DNA from: Adineta ricciae
Lineage: Eukaryota; Rotifera; Eurotatoria; Adinetida; Adinetidae
Direction of reading: 5' to 3'
Assembly (NCBI GenBank): GCA_905250025.1
Contig: CAJNOJ010000052.1
Coordinates: 207,054-271,053, forward strand
DNA length: 64,000 bases
Part shown: piece by piece, positions 1-25,620 of the stretch
Numbering within the stretch: the stretch's first letter is position 1
Layout of the letters: the number at the start of each line of letters is the position of its first letter
The notes under the pieces: model-generated
Told to the model about the DNA's origin: nothing
The model's input: the letters and a program-made list of their open reading frames with translations, nothing else
Database searches by the model: none
Translations under genes and position numbers: made by a program

Positions 1-12572
<12,572 letters not shown>

Positions 12573-12973
12573 CGAGAAGTGAAGAATTTTTTCCGATGCA
12601 CATATGTACGTATGTAAATAACGATAAGTTTAATGACTCATGGAAAATGAATTCCTATTGGTAACGAGCAATCTGCCAATAAAATGACAAGCAACAGAAT
12701 AAAGTGAATTTCTGACGTCAACGTCAAAATAATTGTAAAGTGTTTTTATTAATTTGCAAATACAAACATACACGTTTGAAAGTAAATACAGTTCAGTTTT
12801 CTCTCACCTGACGAAAAAAACGCACTTTTACGCAACGAACTAAATCATCCTTGACTGTTTTCAATGACAAATTGAGTACGTTTATTTTTCAGTAAAAAAA
12901 TACAGAGGAATTCTATGTAAATGAGATTCACAACGGATTTCTTTGTTTGAAAAGCAATGTCTATTTGTTGAGA
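12573..12973. other. Intergenic spacer upstream of FRY
   Basis: About 400 bp between the Furry start and the stop of the next minus-strand gene. It is AT-rich with short A and T runs. It must contain the Furry promoter and the 3' UTR of the coiled-coil gene, but I see no clear TATA box or repeat. Confidence 0.5.
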
Positions 12974-14446
12974 TTATTTCAGCGGTTGTTTGGGTTTTCG
13001 AACTTGAGGTATCATTGGCTTAGTCGGAACCATTTGGATGTTCGATTCATTTAAAATACGATCGAGAACTTTCTCAAATTTTGCATCTCCAACTTGTTCA
13101 CCGATATGATATAATTTCAGCATATAATCCGAATGAAAAACATTACTATTATCCATGAACCGTTTGTAGTCAGTTTGGAGTAACTATTCGTAAACAAAAG
13201 TCGTATGTGGAATTCGTATAGAAAGCAAAGGACTTACGCGAAAATCACTTTCAAGTCGAGCACGGGAAGAAAATTCGCGTCGATAACGTTCTTCAGCTAA
13301 TTTGATTCTAAATTCAACGATAAGTTTTCGTTTTTATCAACAAAGTATTTACTTATTATTTAATTCAGCGACTTGTTCTGCATGTCGTTGGTTGATCGCT
13401 TCAATATCCTGTGTGTGTTCTTTAGTTAATTGTGCTCGTAACTTTTCCAAAGCTTTCAATTCTCGTTCAGCGTATTCAGCCTATCGAAAAATCATCTTGT
13501 TGATCGACGAGAATCAAGAAAAGTTGTCTCACATCTTTTTTCGCGATTAATTCTTGAGCAAATCGTTTCTTTTCTTCGAGAAACTCCAATTCTAGTAGTG
13601 AACGTAACCGATCTTCTGCCTGTTTGACTGCCTAGAACACCAAACGAAAGAAATGGCTTTCTATCTACAGTCACAGTTTCTAACTATAGCAAGTTGTTCA
13701 TTAGCCAATTTCCATTGTCTTGCTAATGCTTCTTCGCATTCTTTTCTCATTCGTTGAATCAACGCTTCTTCTTCAGCACGATTCTTTTCTCGACGTAGAC
13801 GTTCGTAATCAGCGAGAATGTCATCGAATTCCTAAGAAAACGAATACAAATTTTCTTTTCAAATTGGTTCAGTTTACTTTTTTCAATCGGCGTCGTTCTT
13901 CATCCATTTGCGCTTTCCAATGTCGAGTGATTTCATCAGTTTTCAAACGATATTCGTTCTCCAATCGTCGTCGTTCAGCATCGACTAGCTGCTGATAGGT
14001 TTGTTGAATACGACGTTCGTTACTAACTTCCATTTGATACAATAGTTCATCACCAATTGCTAGAAGAGAATCACTGTTTACATCCACTCATTCTTTTCAA
14101 GTTTGAATAAAAAGTGAACTCATCTTCAATCACTACAGATATATCGACAACGATCTTACCTTGACAGATTTCATTTCTCTCTCTAAAACTGCGTTAATAT
14201 GGATTAATATTTTCATCGAATGCATTTATTAATAACTAAGATAAGAAAGAACTCACTAAGAATGTGCTCATGCGTTACTTGCTGAACTAGTTCTTCTTTC
14301 GGATGATAGAATCGATGAGAAACTTTGGTATCAAGTGGAGCGGGTTGCTGACGCATGCGAATAGGCAGGAAGCATCGTCTTGATCCGCCCGTTGTAAAAG
14401 GTCGATCAGTGGAGAACCGAACAGCTTCATAATGGGCTTGAGACAT
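12974..14446 (-). CDS. Coiled-coil protein of unknown function
   Basis: I do not recognise this gene firmly. The start at 14,446 gives MSQAHYEAVRFSTDRPF, then a short basic N-terminal part including SHRFYHPKEELVQQ. Splicing across a small exon near 14,160-14,180 (acceptor TTTTAGAG, donor CAAG/GTAAG) keeps the frame into a long charged coiled coil (ERRIQQTYQQLVDAERRRLE; HWKAQMDEERRRLKK; RLRREKNRAEEEALIQRM). It ends with a less helical tail (DYMLKLYHIGEQVGDAKFEK, then a Lys/Pro-rich end) and a stop at 12,974. No catalytic motif is visible. The layout, a short N-terminal RFYxxKE element followed by continuous coiled coil, loosely recalls vertebrate C6orf163-type proteins; that is a weak inference from memory. 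Structural or ciliary roles are possible but not shown. Confidence 0.65.
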
Positions 14447-14559
14447 GCTATTATATCTATAGAAAAAAGGCAGCTTTTTAATTTTAGAGTGCACCGCACG
14501 ATACAAATGTCACTGAATTAAAGAGAAAAGTCTGAGATCTGTAAGAAAAGAACTGTTTT

Positions 14560-17500
14560 TTAGCTATTGGCAAAAGAAACTTGTCGTGCTAATTGTTGAT
14601 CATCGTGAATTGGAAATCGACTTGGCTCATATCGGTTTTGAAAGTATTTATCGATAATACTATCTGCATCTTCCACTTCAATGGGATTTTTGACACATTT
14701 GCGGATATCTTCCCAAATATTATCCGACAATTTCTTTTGTGGATCGGTATTTGTCTCTTTTTCTTGCAGAGAGCTACGCGACCAAGCATTCCAGATACGC
14801 ATTGTACAATCAAGGGAAACCGTAACATATTGTCTCCGTTCAGGAATAAACAAAACATCTCTAGAATAAAAACGAATTCAAATCGATAATTCTTATTTGA
14901 CTCATCATACCGAATGACATCCGTATGTCCATCATTTGTTTGAACACATGTATATTCATCAATTTCGAATACTTTTAACGTGTCTTGGTTGCAAATTAAA
15001 AGTGCTCGTTGAACATGATCGATCGCAATGGCGTGTATACTACCTCGAGTGTTAATCGCTTGGAGCAAGTCTCCTTTCATTCCCTAGAAATTTCCTAGTC
15101 AAATCAAAAAGATTTATGGGAGAGATATATTACCCAGATTCGAAATTCTCCGTTATCCATTCCCGTAATCCATTCATTCGTAATGAAATTCCATTTAATA
15201 CATGTTACTTCGGAATCTACTCGTGCTTTCAGTTCATAAGCCAACTCCATTTTTGAACCTGTCGATGAAAACTTTCGAACGTAAACGCTCATATCACTTC
15301 CAGCGGCATACGCGAAACATTTCAATACTGGACTGTAGTCCATATTATGAATGTAGCCCATCGACGCGGTTTCTGCCGCATCAACGTGTGTCGCATTTGG
15401 ATTACTGTAAACATCGTGAAGCAAGAAATGATTCAAATCCCAAATACAAATACGTCGATCCCAACCAGCGCTGAGAAGATAAGTAGTGCCAAGTCCGTCG
15501 TCATCTTCGACAACCGCTAACGAAGTCACTGGCTCAGTATGATTACTGAATATCTTGAGCAGTGTAAAGCCGACAACACGATTAGCAACGTCACCTTCTG
15601 AAATGAACCATAGGAACAAGTATTTCATGATGAAAAAAATCGTCGGAATACCTTCTGCGCCATGATCTGTTTCATGAGCTTGTGCTTTTAACGTTTTCAA
15701 AGCTTCTAATGCTTCAGAATCAAAGCCCCAAACATAGATATTCTTATCTTCACTAGCAGCGATAATTAAATCGCATTTTTCCACAAATATAATTCGAAGA
15801 ATAGATTTTCCCGATGCCGCTTTTGCTATGCTATTTGATGATTGTGAGTTACTCGGTCTCTCTAAATGTTCATACTGAGGCACATAACCACCGATGCCTC
15901 GTTCACGTTCTGTAATTTTCGCGGACGAACGTGAACGTACATAATATGCTGGTAGTCGTTCGTCCACCGTTTTAACACGTTTTCCAGATGCTGCGCGTTT
16001 CGAATCGGTTGCCGACGACTTTTCATTTTTGGCTTGTTCGCCGGTTTTACCATCTTTGCCGTTGGCATTCGGTGTGCTATTTATTTCACCCAAGGAAACA
16101 GCTTGAACTAAATATTCACTTATATCTTTTTTCCCTTCTAATTTCAGAAGACGATCTTTCGAATACATAATTCGATTCAGTTGCATTTGCTCCCATTTGA
16201 AAACATTTCCTATGCACAAAGAAAAAAACTATATTTCTATCGATTCGCTGTTTCACCCTATCAGTAGTTTAGTATATTACAAAACCTCACACAACTGTCA
16301 CGCACACTGATTGCTTAGATTTCTACTCTCACCTTCAGTATCTCCTGTAAACATCTAGTTAAGTAATTAGATGAAGACGAATTAATACGTAGCGGGAAGA
16401 TTTTATCTTACCAAGATCGGTGCTTTACTAGTAAAGCACACATTCTCCAAAGGAGATTTCACTTTTAAACAGGAGACACAACCACTATGAGAGAAATTAC
16501 GCAAATGAACTATTTGAAGATGGGGAAAAGTAGATAATAATCACGTTTTCTTGTAATACCATGCATGAAATTGTTTTGTATTTGTCGAAGCAACAACAAT
16601 GTTCAATTCAGGTATATATCGAAGGCAAACAAGACAATAATTCGGTCTATTTTTATCATTATCAGCAAGTTTTTCATCGGCATTCAGAAATGTATCTTAG
16701 AAAAACAAAATTCATTTCAATTGGAAAGACTTTCGTCATAAATCGACACTTACCAATGAAACTCGATACGCTCTCTCCACTTTTCGGATCAATCACTTCC
16801 GCATAATGTTGACCAGCAGCTTTAGAAAGTGATCCATACGTCAAAGAAACACATTTTCAGAAAAAAAGAACTTCCTACCGATCCAGACTGTTTTTGTCAC
16901 ACTCACAAAAGTCAAACCAGTCACCGCATGAGTAAAATCATTAAATTTATACAATAATTTCCCATCTAAACTCCACACTTTAGCTGTTTTATCAAACGAA
17001 CCCGTCATTAACCATTCACTATTATCGATGGGATTTTTCTGTGCTATGATACACGTTATCCCAGCAGTATGAGCCGAAATCTTCTTCGACACAGCCGGAG
17101 GATCCGAAAGTGGACAATCGTAAATGATTAATTTTCCATCAAATCCCACCGAATACAATTTATCGAGCGTTAGAATACCCGTCGTTATATCCGTATGTTC
17201 ACATATGATACTCAGCGGTCTTCCCCGAATAACTTGACCATTTGTAGGATTACTATCATATTCATGCAGTTGAATACCTTTTGTTTGAAAGAAATCGTGC
17301 TCGTAAAGATATATTTCTTCGACAATGTATTTTACCTTGTGAGATACCGAAAATGATTTGTTTCAAACGAGAATGGAAACAAATAGCGTATACTACAGAG
17401 CCGATGTTTAGTTTATCAATGACAGAACCACTACCTAGAAATGATCCAGTGAAATTCTTTTTTTTCTACACAAAACTTTACCATAATACGTAACGATCGT

Positions 17501-17780
17501 CGAATCATTACCAGCCGAGAAAAATATTCGACTAGAGGGAAGTGAACTCAACGCAGTGACCCAACCTTTATGCTTATAACAATGCTGTATTCGTTCTCCT
17601 GAAGAAGAGTTTGCTTTCAACAAGATTATGTTCAACTTGAGTTTTACCTGTTTCATGGTTATATGTGTCTACGGAACCATCTTCGAAACCAAGAACTAAC
17701 TCACGTCGTGATGGAATACTTCCAATAGCTGTTACTTTGGATTTAATATTTCTTATATCCAAATAAGCCTCTAAAGCCAT
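14560..17780 (-). CDS. WD40-repeat (beta-propeller) protein
   Basis: The start at 17,780 gives MALEAYLDIRNIKSKVTAIG. Repeats follow with typical WD40 spacing: GWVTALSSLPSSRIFFSAGN, HTAGITCII...WLMTGSFDKTAKVWSLDG, SILRIIFVEKCDLIIAASED...IYVWGFD, HTEPVTSLAVVEDDDG...LLSAGWDRRICIWDLNHF, TCIKWNFITNEWITGMDNG...RIWG, and RQYVTVSLDCTMRIWNAW near the end. A Lys/Ser-rich disordered linker (TGEQAKNEKSSATDSKRAAS) lies between two groups of repeats, suggesting two propellers. The stop is at 14,560. The protein is probably around 900 residues and acts as an interaction scaffold. Its ciliary or cytosolic place is unknown and I cannot assign an orthologue. A 22-nt in-frame microexon occurs at 16,333-16,354. 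Confidence 0.8.
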
Positions 17781-18016
17781 TAATCTATACGAAATTCAAG
17801 AATAAGTTTTCTTGTCGAAGATTCTGAATTCGCAAACAAACAAATATATCGTAATTATTCTTGTTTAAAAAAAAAAGAAAAGTTTTGCTAGAAAAATTCT
17901 TCTAAATCTACGCAGACATCTTTAACTCTCTGTTAACAGGCACAAATATACATTTAAAAACGAAAGCAGATGAACAAATAAAGTAAAAACAAGAAGTACT
18001 TAAATTTAAAAAAAAC

Positions 18017-21000
18017 CTAATTAGATTCTTCTCCGTCGAGATTCTCATCCGAGTCCATCATCGAAGTTTTTGTTGAATCTGCTGTCAAAGGTCGTCGATG
18101 TTCAGCACCTATAAAAACACATCTTCATACAAAAAGACGATATTGTATCACAAATAAATTACCTTTACTTGCTTGAGATTTCCATAGTCTATCAAAGATG
18201 AAAGATAAGTACTCGAAACGAAACAGGAACTTGGTACTTACGAGTCATAAGTATGTTGAGATACGTCACCTGATGAAAGTGGATTATTCGTGATCAAATC
18301 TCGGGTTCTGAAAATAAACGAAAGAGCGTTTTATTTCTGTCTGCAAATCTTTCGAAACAATATCGAAGAAAAGAAAATGTTTCATAGATGATCTTTTGAT
18401 CATATTTGATTCATTTTCTTTTCTACATTAATGATGTCGTGCTATGAGTATAGTTAAAGTGGAACATTCAATGTAGGGTGTGCAAAGAGAAATAAGAAGT
18501 AGCGTTTGTTGTATGTTATTGAGGGTTCATTTGCATACGTGCTTGCGATCTTACCGAAGATGGACTAGAAAAAGAAATAATTTGATGTTTCTGGTCGATT
18601 TAACCAACAATACTACTGGTGTACACTCAGGAAAGCAGATTAGCTGACGGCGAAAACTGTCAGAATACGTACGAAATTTGGGGTAAATGAACGTTCGGAG
18701 TTTTGCCTGGCGGATTTGTATGTAAAGTTGTGAATGTATCTGTTTCTTCGTCGTCGTCATCGTCATCATCATGGTTCTGAAGTATCAACAGAATGCGATA
18801 TTTTTGAAGGTAATTGTATTTACCTGAGTTTTGAGCGTCTCTCGGGTTGGTTGAAATCCTTGTGCGATCGCACTGATGCCTGGTTTTTTACCTTTACTCG
18901 CAGATTCTTGTAGTTTCTGGTCGATAATGCGTTTTTTGTCCGTAACACTCGATGTACGAACTGGTACAGAAGCTTCAGTTTCACTAAAAGATGACAGATT
19001 GACTCCGGTTCATTTACACGATCACTTTACCTTTCAGAATTCGACTGATTTCCTGTTGATTGAGGTTTAACAATTGGCTGTCGAGCGATAGCAGCAATCG
19101 CACTTTCTCCATGTTTAGTTGATGGTGTTATGCCACTCGTTACTAGTGCGCTAACACCTTTTGTCGGAGCACTTTTTCTCGGTACTGGTTGAACACTCCT
19201 TCCAATTCTCGGTGATTGACGTTCATCATCACTGTCGCTGATATTGGATGCTGTTCTATCTTCGCCTGCTTCGTTAGTTCTTCCCGGACGACTATCATCG
19301 TATTTCGTTTTGGACGGAACCGTTGTTGATGGCAATCGATGTTGTTCTGTCGGAGTTCTAGGTGTCGAGTGTTTATTTCGTTTTTGATCTTCGAATGTCA
19401 CTAATTTGCTACCAGTTGAACGGATGGAGGTAATACTACGTCGAACGTCCAGTCGTTCATTTACTAATCGATCTAGTGTTCGAGATATATCCGCACGAAT
19501 ACGTTCAAAATCGGGTAGATCCTAGAAGCAATGCCGGAGATGAATCACTTTTGAGAAACGTCGCTTACGTCTTGAATATTTCGTCGTGTTTGTAGAACAC
19601 TTTCCATCTTTGTTCGAAAATCTAGGTCAGTCAAACGAGTATCAGTCTATGCAAATACTGTTTAGATTTCGTATAGGATAGAAAATGAGTTATACTTCCG
19701 AGATGCCGAGATTCTCCACATCTTGGAGCTCATCATTGAATTGTTTTCTCGCTTCATCGCGGTATTTCGTTAAAAATTTCGGATTTTCTTTCAAACGCGC
19801 AACAAGCTGTGGGCAATAATTGCTGAGAATGATTTCAGTCGGTTGCAAAGGTCGAGTCGGTCGCATTGGAACTGGTGAATCAATAGAGCGAACAGATGGA
19901 ACAGGCGATTTCCGATCCGTTGTTTGAGATGGCGGATTTCGTTGCTGAAGCTCGTCTTGAAGTTTCTTTCGAAGCGATCGCTCTTCATTATATCGCTAGA
20001 TGAGTTTGATTTAGTAGACAAGGATGCTACGAAATCCGTGTGACTTACATTTTGATATGTTATAAGTTCTTCGGATAGGCGAGATGAATTGCCTGATGTT
20101 GCTTGAAGCAATTGTAGGTTTTGTTTTAAATTCGAGATTTCTTGGACGAGCTAAATCGAAATAAAAGTAAGTACATATAATGAACATTGCAAAGATTTAC
20201 ATTCTCATTTTCATTCTCGAGACGTCGTCTTAGTTTCTGTTCTTTTTTCAAATCCGGTTCTGCTTGTTGCAATAATTGTTTCTAAATTCACGGCGAAAAC
20301 ATTCTGATAAACTTTACTGTTATTCAATCATTTACTAATTGTTCGATTTCTGCACGTAAATGTTTATTCTCTTTCAATAGTTCAGACACACTGGAATCGT
20401 TTCGTTGCGGTGATGATGAACGGGTATAGCCATCCTTAACAGATGTTAAATATTCGAATTGCTTTTTCTCTTTAATTGCATCTTACCGTTTTCATTAGGG
20501 AAAATCGATCATCTAAGATTGTTAATCTAGTTGTCAGAGTGTGAATTTCTTCCTGAAATGAATTCCATGCATAAATACTTTGAATTTAAATAGGAAAAAC
20601 CTTACTTTTAATTGTCGAATATGTATTTCACGATCACGAATTTTTTCTTCATCTCCTGCCTAAAATACATCACATTCAATTGTCAATCAACAGCATCCAA
20701 CAAAATGAATATTCTTCCTTCTCCTTCCGTCGTATATAATCAATGAAACGCATGCAAATGGAATCAGAAAATTGTACAAAACCTACATCGATTCCTTACT
20801 GACATATGGACCTATGATGTCGAGTGCAACTGTCTTCACCATTTCAATACTTGTGTAAGCGAATGTGCTATGAGTATGATCGATTCTTTGGAATTGTTCT
20901 ACATACTTTTTGAACTTTAATCAGTTGTAATTCATTCTCTTTCTTATTCAATTCATCTTTGAAACGTTGAATTTCTTTTTCGACGTCAACGTCACGCTCA

Positions 21001-21906
21001 CGTCGTTTATTTGGATCGTAGTTCGGATGACGACGAGCCATGTGTGCTTCGAGATAAGATACACTCAGGAATGCATGTGTACAAACAGGACACTAAAACG
21101 AATATAAAAGTAGACGAATAGTTGGTCTTGCTCGCGAGTTTAAACAGAGATTTACTGTGTGGTAATTCGAATTTTGAGCCATTAACATTCGTTGCTGAGT
21201 TTCCAACATTTTTCGTCGTTTCTTCGACTCTTTTTTCGATTCTGCTAATTCAGTTTTGAGTTTTTCAATTTCTCGACGGGAATCGTCTTGTTCCTAATCA
21301 AATTTCGAATACGGACAATCATCATTCAAGGGTCAACTGAAAGAAATGACATACATGAAAACTTCTGTTCTTGATTTGCTCATAATCTCCCAATTGCGCA
21401 GTAATTTGATCTTGACAGAGCTACAAACAATCACAAAAGTTATTCGTACTGAAATCGAAAGACACAGACCAAAAGATATTCAATGGTTAGTTGAGCCATT
21501 TTGTACAATTTCAAGAAATTTGGATCCATTGCTCTTGCATCCTATTGAATGCATTCCACATGGTTTATGGTAGACGTTATTAGATTTGTCAAGAGAAAAC
21601 TTACAACTTCAGCATCAATGTTACACAATGTGATTTGCTCGAGATTGTCTTGTAAAGCTTGAAAATCCATTTCTCGTGCAATACGATCGACATCAACTGC
21701 CGCTAAAACACAAGCAAATCAAATTTTGCTTCTTAAAGTTGAACTCGCGTACCAAGCCGACGCCAATCGATCTTTTCGCTTCGTTTCAAGAATATTCCTG
21801 TTCGATTTGCTTGCTGATGAGAAGGACTCAAATAAAGATGGTTCATATCGTAACCAGGAAGTGTCCGCTGAGGTGTAGTAGCTGTTGAGTAATAATTATT
21901 CTGCAT
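18017..21906 (-). CDS. DZIP1: DZIP1-like zinc-finger protein (basal body/cilium)
   Basis: DZIP1 family proteins sit at centrioles, basal bodies and the ciliary transition zone, and affect ciliogenesis and Hedgehog signalling (family knowledge). After the start at 21,906 (MQNNYYSTATTPQRT) comes the diagnostic N-terminal DZIP1 domain: EKIDWRRL, an intron of about 50 nt, then AAVDVDRIAREMDFQALQDN and ITLCNIDAEV. A single C2H2 finger follows (CPVCTHAFLSVSYLEAHMARRH), then long coiled coil (DVEKEIQRFKDELNKKENEL) and a disordered Ser/Thr/Pro-rich C-terminus ending in acidic DSDENLDGEESN with TAG at 18,017. An upstream in-frame ATG at 21,975 would add 23 residues, but acceptor-like TTTTAG and TTTCAG sequences between them argue for a 5' UTR intron. 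It shares a spacer of about 420 bp with the divergent SIDT gene. Confidence 0.88.
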
Positions 21907-22323
21907 GATTGACAACTGAACAAGCGTGATCCTGAAAGAACTGTGTGGACTAAAAGAAAGACACCCGCCCGCCATGTTCTTCCCTAGTTGCACAAATCGT
22001 TTCCATCGAAACGATTGGAGCCATCAAGGTAAATTCAATAAAGTCGAAAAAAATTTAACTCTTTCACTATGAACTTTTTTCGAAGAAATAAAATTCGATA
22101 TTTTTACATACTTTGAAAACAATCGAAAGCTTCAGATGTCGCTAGTTACTTATCCAATGCTGAAACTAGCGTACTCATGAATAAGATAACAGACTTTATT
22201 ATCTCAGAATATATTTGTCAAAGTAAGCAAAAATTATTACGTGTAATCATCTTTTGTTTTGAGAATAGATATGAAAAGACAGAAAGGTCTCACACTTACA
22301 GCGTCTTCTTCAAATAGATAATC
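21907..22323. promoter_or_regulatory. Divergent promoter region, DZIP1 / SIDT
   Basis: About 420 bp separate the two oppositely directed start codons, so both promoters must lie here or in 5' UTR introns. The sequence is AT-rich with no canonical TATA box that I can place with confidence. Shared regulation is only a possibility. Confidence 0.45.
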
Positions 22324-25300
22324 ATGCGTCGTCCTTGGTTCCGTTCCTATTTACTAATCATCATTAGTTTGACTGTAAGTCATTTGATAAAAATTCATTT
22401 GTAACAAATCTAAAAAGTCTTTTGACTATAGTTGTTCGTCAACTGTAGTCAAGTTGTAAAGAGTCCATGGGATTCGTCCCTTAATCCGGATGTTCTGATG
22501 AGAAATTGTACAATTGGAGAACTATGTACGGGTTCTATCAACTCGACTACTGTACATTATTTTTCGTTACAATACTCATTTACACCATCGACCGTAAAAC
22601 TGTTTAGGAGACTTTAATCGTTTCAACTTTACTATTTCACATATCAATAGACTGTCCGTGTAACGACGAGTATGAAGTATGATATCAAACAAGATGCTCC
22701 AATTCTAGTTGTTGTTCGACAAATTCGTGGTATCGTCTCTTGGACATTACCATATGCTTTTTCTAACGGGTAAATCTCATTCATTAAAACTACCATTGCT
22801 TACTAGCGAATCATCGGTTTCTCAGGATGCTTTACTCGAGTGTTGCGCGTATATTGTGTATATACAACGAAGCCAATCGCACTCGTCCACATACAGGCAC
22901 CGTTTTCATTGAAATCTCTACATCGAATATGAATTTGATTGATTATTCAATCCAAATTGATAATGTCAAAGAATATTCTCTTCAGTAAAAAATGAAAATG
23001 TCTATTTTAACTCTTGTTTGTGTTTTTTTTCATTCTGTACTTCAGAGAAGGTGTTAAAACACAATTTACGGTATCTCCATCAATGCCTGTTTATTACAGT
23101 TATAAATTTCCTCCCCATATCAAGAGTGTTTTTATTGAGATTCAATCGAAAGATGACCTTTGCACGAGTGTTTCTGTTCAGTCATTTGACTGTCCGGTTT
23201 ACGATGTAAACGAAATTGGTGTCAAACAAGGACATTATCAAACTATGTCCAAAAGTGCTTCGTTCAATGTTTACGTAAGAGACTTGATAGGATTTGAGAG
23301 AATTACCGTTCTATTTTGATTTGTACTAGTCGAATGAGTTCCCTAATCGAGATGAATTTCTCACTGTTTTTTCCGTTAAACCAGTCGATGTGGATTGTTT
23401 GAACTCGAAAGAATCAGCCACGATACAGCCAGGTTTGTTTGAACTTTAAAAACTTCTGCTTATTCGTTTTCATCTAGCGGGTTTTATCGACATTCAAAGA
23501 ACGAAAAACGTGACAATAACAATTCATTCGACTGCTTATTGTATGAAAACATTTCTCTTTCGATGATTATTTGACTTTATCTGATAGATTCTTATCTGAT
23601 GATTACTATTTTTGTTACTCTTGGAATATTCGCCCTGGTTTATATAATTGCATTTATTATTATGTGTAAAAATCCCGATCTCTAGTAAGGATTATCTTCA
23701 TCGTCGAATAGACGACAATCGGATTGTTTTTTAGTGATCATCTCGCTCCAGATCAGTCGTGTACGTCCTTCTGATTTGTATTCTTATTAATGAAAACTCA
23801 TATTTGATCGTAGATTTGTTACCACAGCAAAATGAACGTGAGCTTGTTGGTTCGTATCGATTTAGGCTAGAACTGAGTCGATGACATTTCATTTAAATTA
23901 AAGATCGTCGAGCGAGTGAGCAACCTGTGCCAATACTTGAAGAAGGAGACAATCATAATGTTACATCGACTAGACCTGAACTCGAACGTCAAACAACTGT
24001 TCTTGATGTTATTCAAACATCTGGCGTGAGTTCTGTTCTAATCACACGAAGGAATCCTTCGAGTTTCTCTTTGTATAGCGTGGTTTTGTTACTGTCACTG
24101 ATTTATGTGTAAAAGATTATGAATATCTGAGACGACAATTTCGAATCTATCCACATACAATGCTTACTATAGCAATATTCTATTCGTTGCCAGTCATTCA
24201 ACTTGTTTTACAATATCAGTTAAATATCGATTCGATTGGAAACGAAGATATTTGCTATTTTAACTTTCTATGCACTCGACAATTGTTTAACTTAACTGCA
24301 TTTAATAACATCTTATCCAACATTGGTTATTGTGCACTTGGCCTATTGTTCTTTATCATAGTTTATCGAAGGTAAAGGGATTCTATTGCGTAGCATATAG
24401 TTAACCATGTTTTTTCTTTCTCCAGAGACGTATCTTATTGCCGATATCTAGAAAAATATCCAGAAATGGGAAAAGTATATCGAACACTACGAAAGTATCT
24501 ATAAAACATATTTTCTCTAACTAGAAATCTGGCATTCCCCAACACTTCGGGTTATTCTATGCCATGGCTATTGGCCTATTCATGGAAGGTATAATGAGTG
24601 CATGGTGAGTTTATATCTACATGATCGCTGCATGATGCTTATGATGAACCTTTTAGCTATCATGTATGTCCATCACGGCAGAACTTTCAGTTCGATACAA
24701 GTTTCATGTATATTATTGCCGTATTGAATATCATCAAAATCTATCAAAGACGACATCCTGATATTAATCCTCGTTCAGCGAGTGCATTTTCCTTTCTAGC
24801 TGTTATCATTTTTGTCAATGTTATTGGAGTGGTAATATCAACGGAATTGATCTACACTTAAGATCTTGTTTCGTTTAGTATTTTGATAAATTATGGTTCT
24901 GGATAACTTATTGTATCGTTCATATTGTCACATGCTTAACACTCAGTGCGAAGATTTACTATATGGGAAGATTGAAAATCTCGTTACGTATTCACGTAAG
25001 TCGGGAAATTATTGTTTTTAGAAGAGTTTAAATGAAGTTTTGTTCTTAGATTCATTTGTATCGATTGATGAAAGAAAATGGCTTCTTTTCTCGTCCACGG
25101 TATATGAATCGTATGGGTATATTAATTCCTGGTAATTTTATCAATATCGGTTTTGCACTGTACGGTGCTATTAGACAACCTGAATCATTTCCGAATCACC
25201 TTCTCTTTGTTTTTCTCGGGAATTTAGCTTTATATTTAGTCTATTATATTATCATGAAAATGATCCATCGTGAACATTTTACTCGATTTTCCATCCTGTT

Positions 25301-25547
25301 TCTCGTACTATCTACGTGTTTTTGGGCATCATCATTAGACTTTTTCTATAGTGAAGTGAAGAGCTATGAAGTTCAACCGGCGATTTCTCGAGCGCTGAAC
25401 CAAAAGTGTATGCTACTAGATACTTATGATGCTCATGATATCTGGCATCTACTATCATCATTCGGACTGTTCTTTTCGTTTCTATCGATATTAACAATCG
25501 ACGATGGTGTTCAAACAAAACCGCGAAAAGCACTGGCAGCTTTTTAG
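22324..25547 (+). CDS. SIDT: SID-1 / SIDT family transmembrane protein
   Basis: SID-1 family proteins are multi-pass membrane proteins tied to double-stranded RNA uptake or release from endolysosomes; vertebrate SIDT1/2 are also linked to cholesterol and lipids. The first exon ([17 protein letters not shown]) is a signal peptide. The extracellular region has repeated Cys and N-glycosylation sites and the blocks [33 protein letters not shown] and [13 protein letters not shown]. The membrane part is highly conserved: [55 protein letters not shown], then [20 protein letters not shown] and [10 protein letters not shown]. It ends with [18 protein letters not shown], which carries the conserved His, and LTIDDG. 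The stop is at 25,547. About a dozen short introns; all family landmarks are present, so the gene appears intact. Confidence 0.92.
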
Positions 25548-25569
25548 CATTTTTTTTTCTAAGTTAATG

Positions 25570-25575
25570 TTTATT
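25570..25575 (-). promoter_or_regulatory. Poly(A) signal of the EF-hand gene
   Basis: AATAAA read on the minus strand about 46 bp past the stop of the EF-hand gene. It lies within the 73-bp gap to the SIDT stop codon. Confidence 0.55.
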
Positions 25576-25620
25576 GAAAATTGAAAAGAAGAAATGAAGT
25601 TCAATGTCTATTGCATTTTC

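Noticed and set aside
14287..14499. Alternative minus-strand frame over the start of the coiled-coil gene
   Set aside because: It overlaps the frame that splices correctly into the coiled coil and has no continuation of its own.
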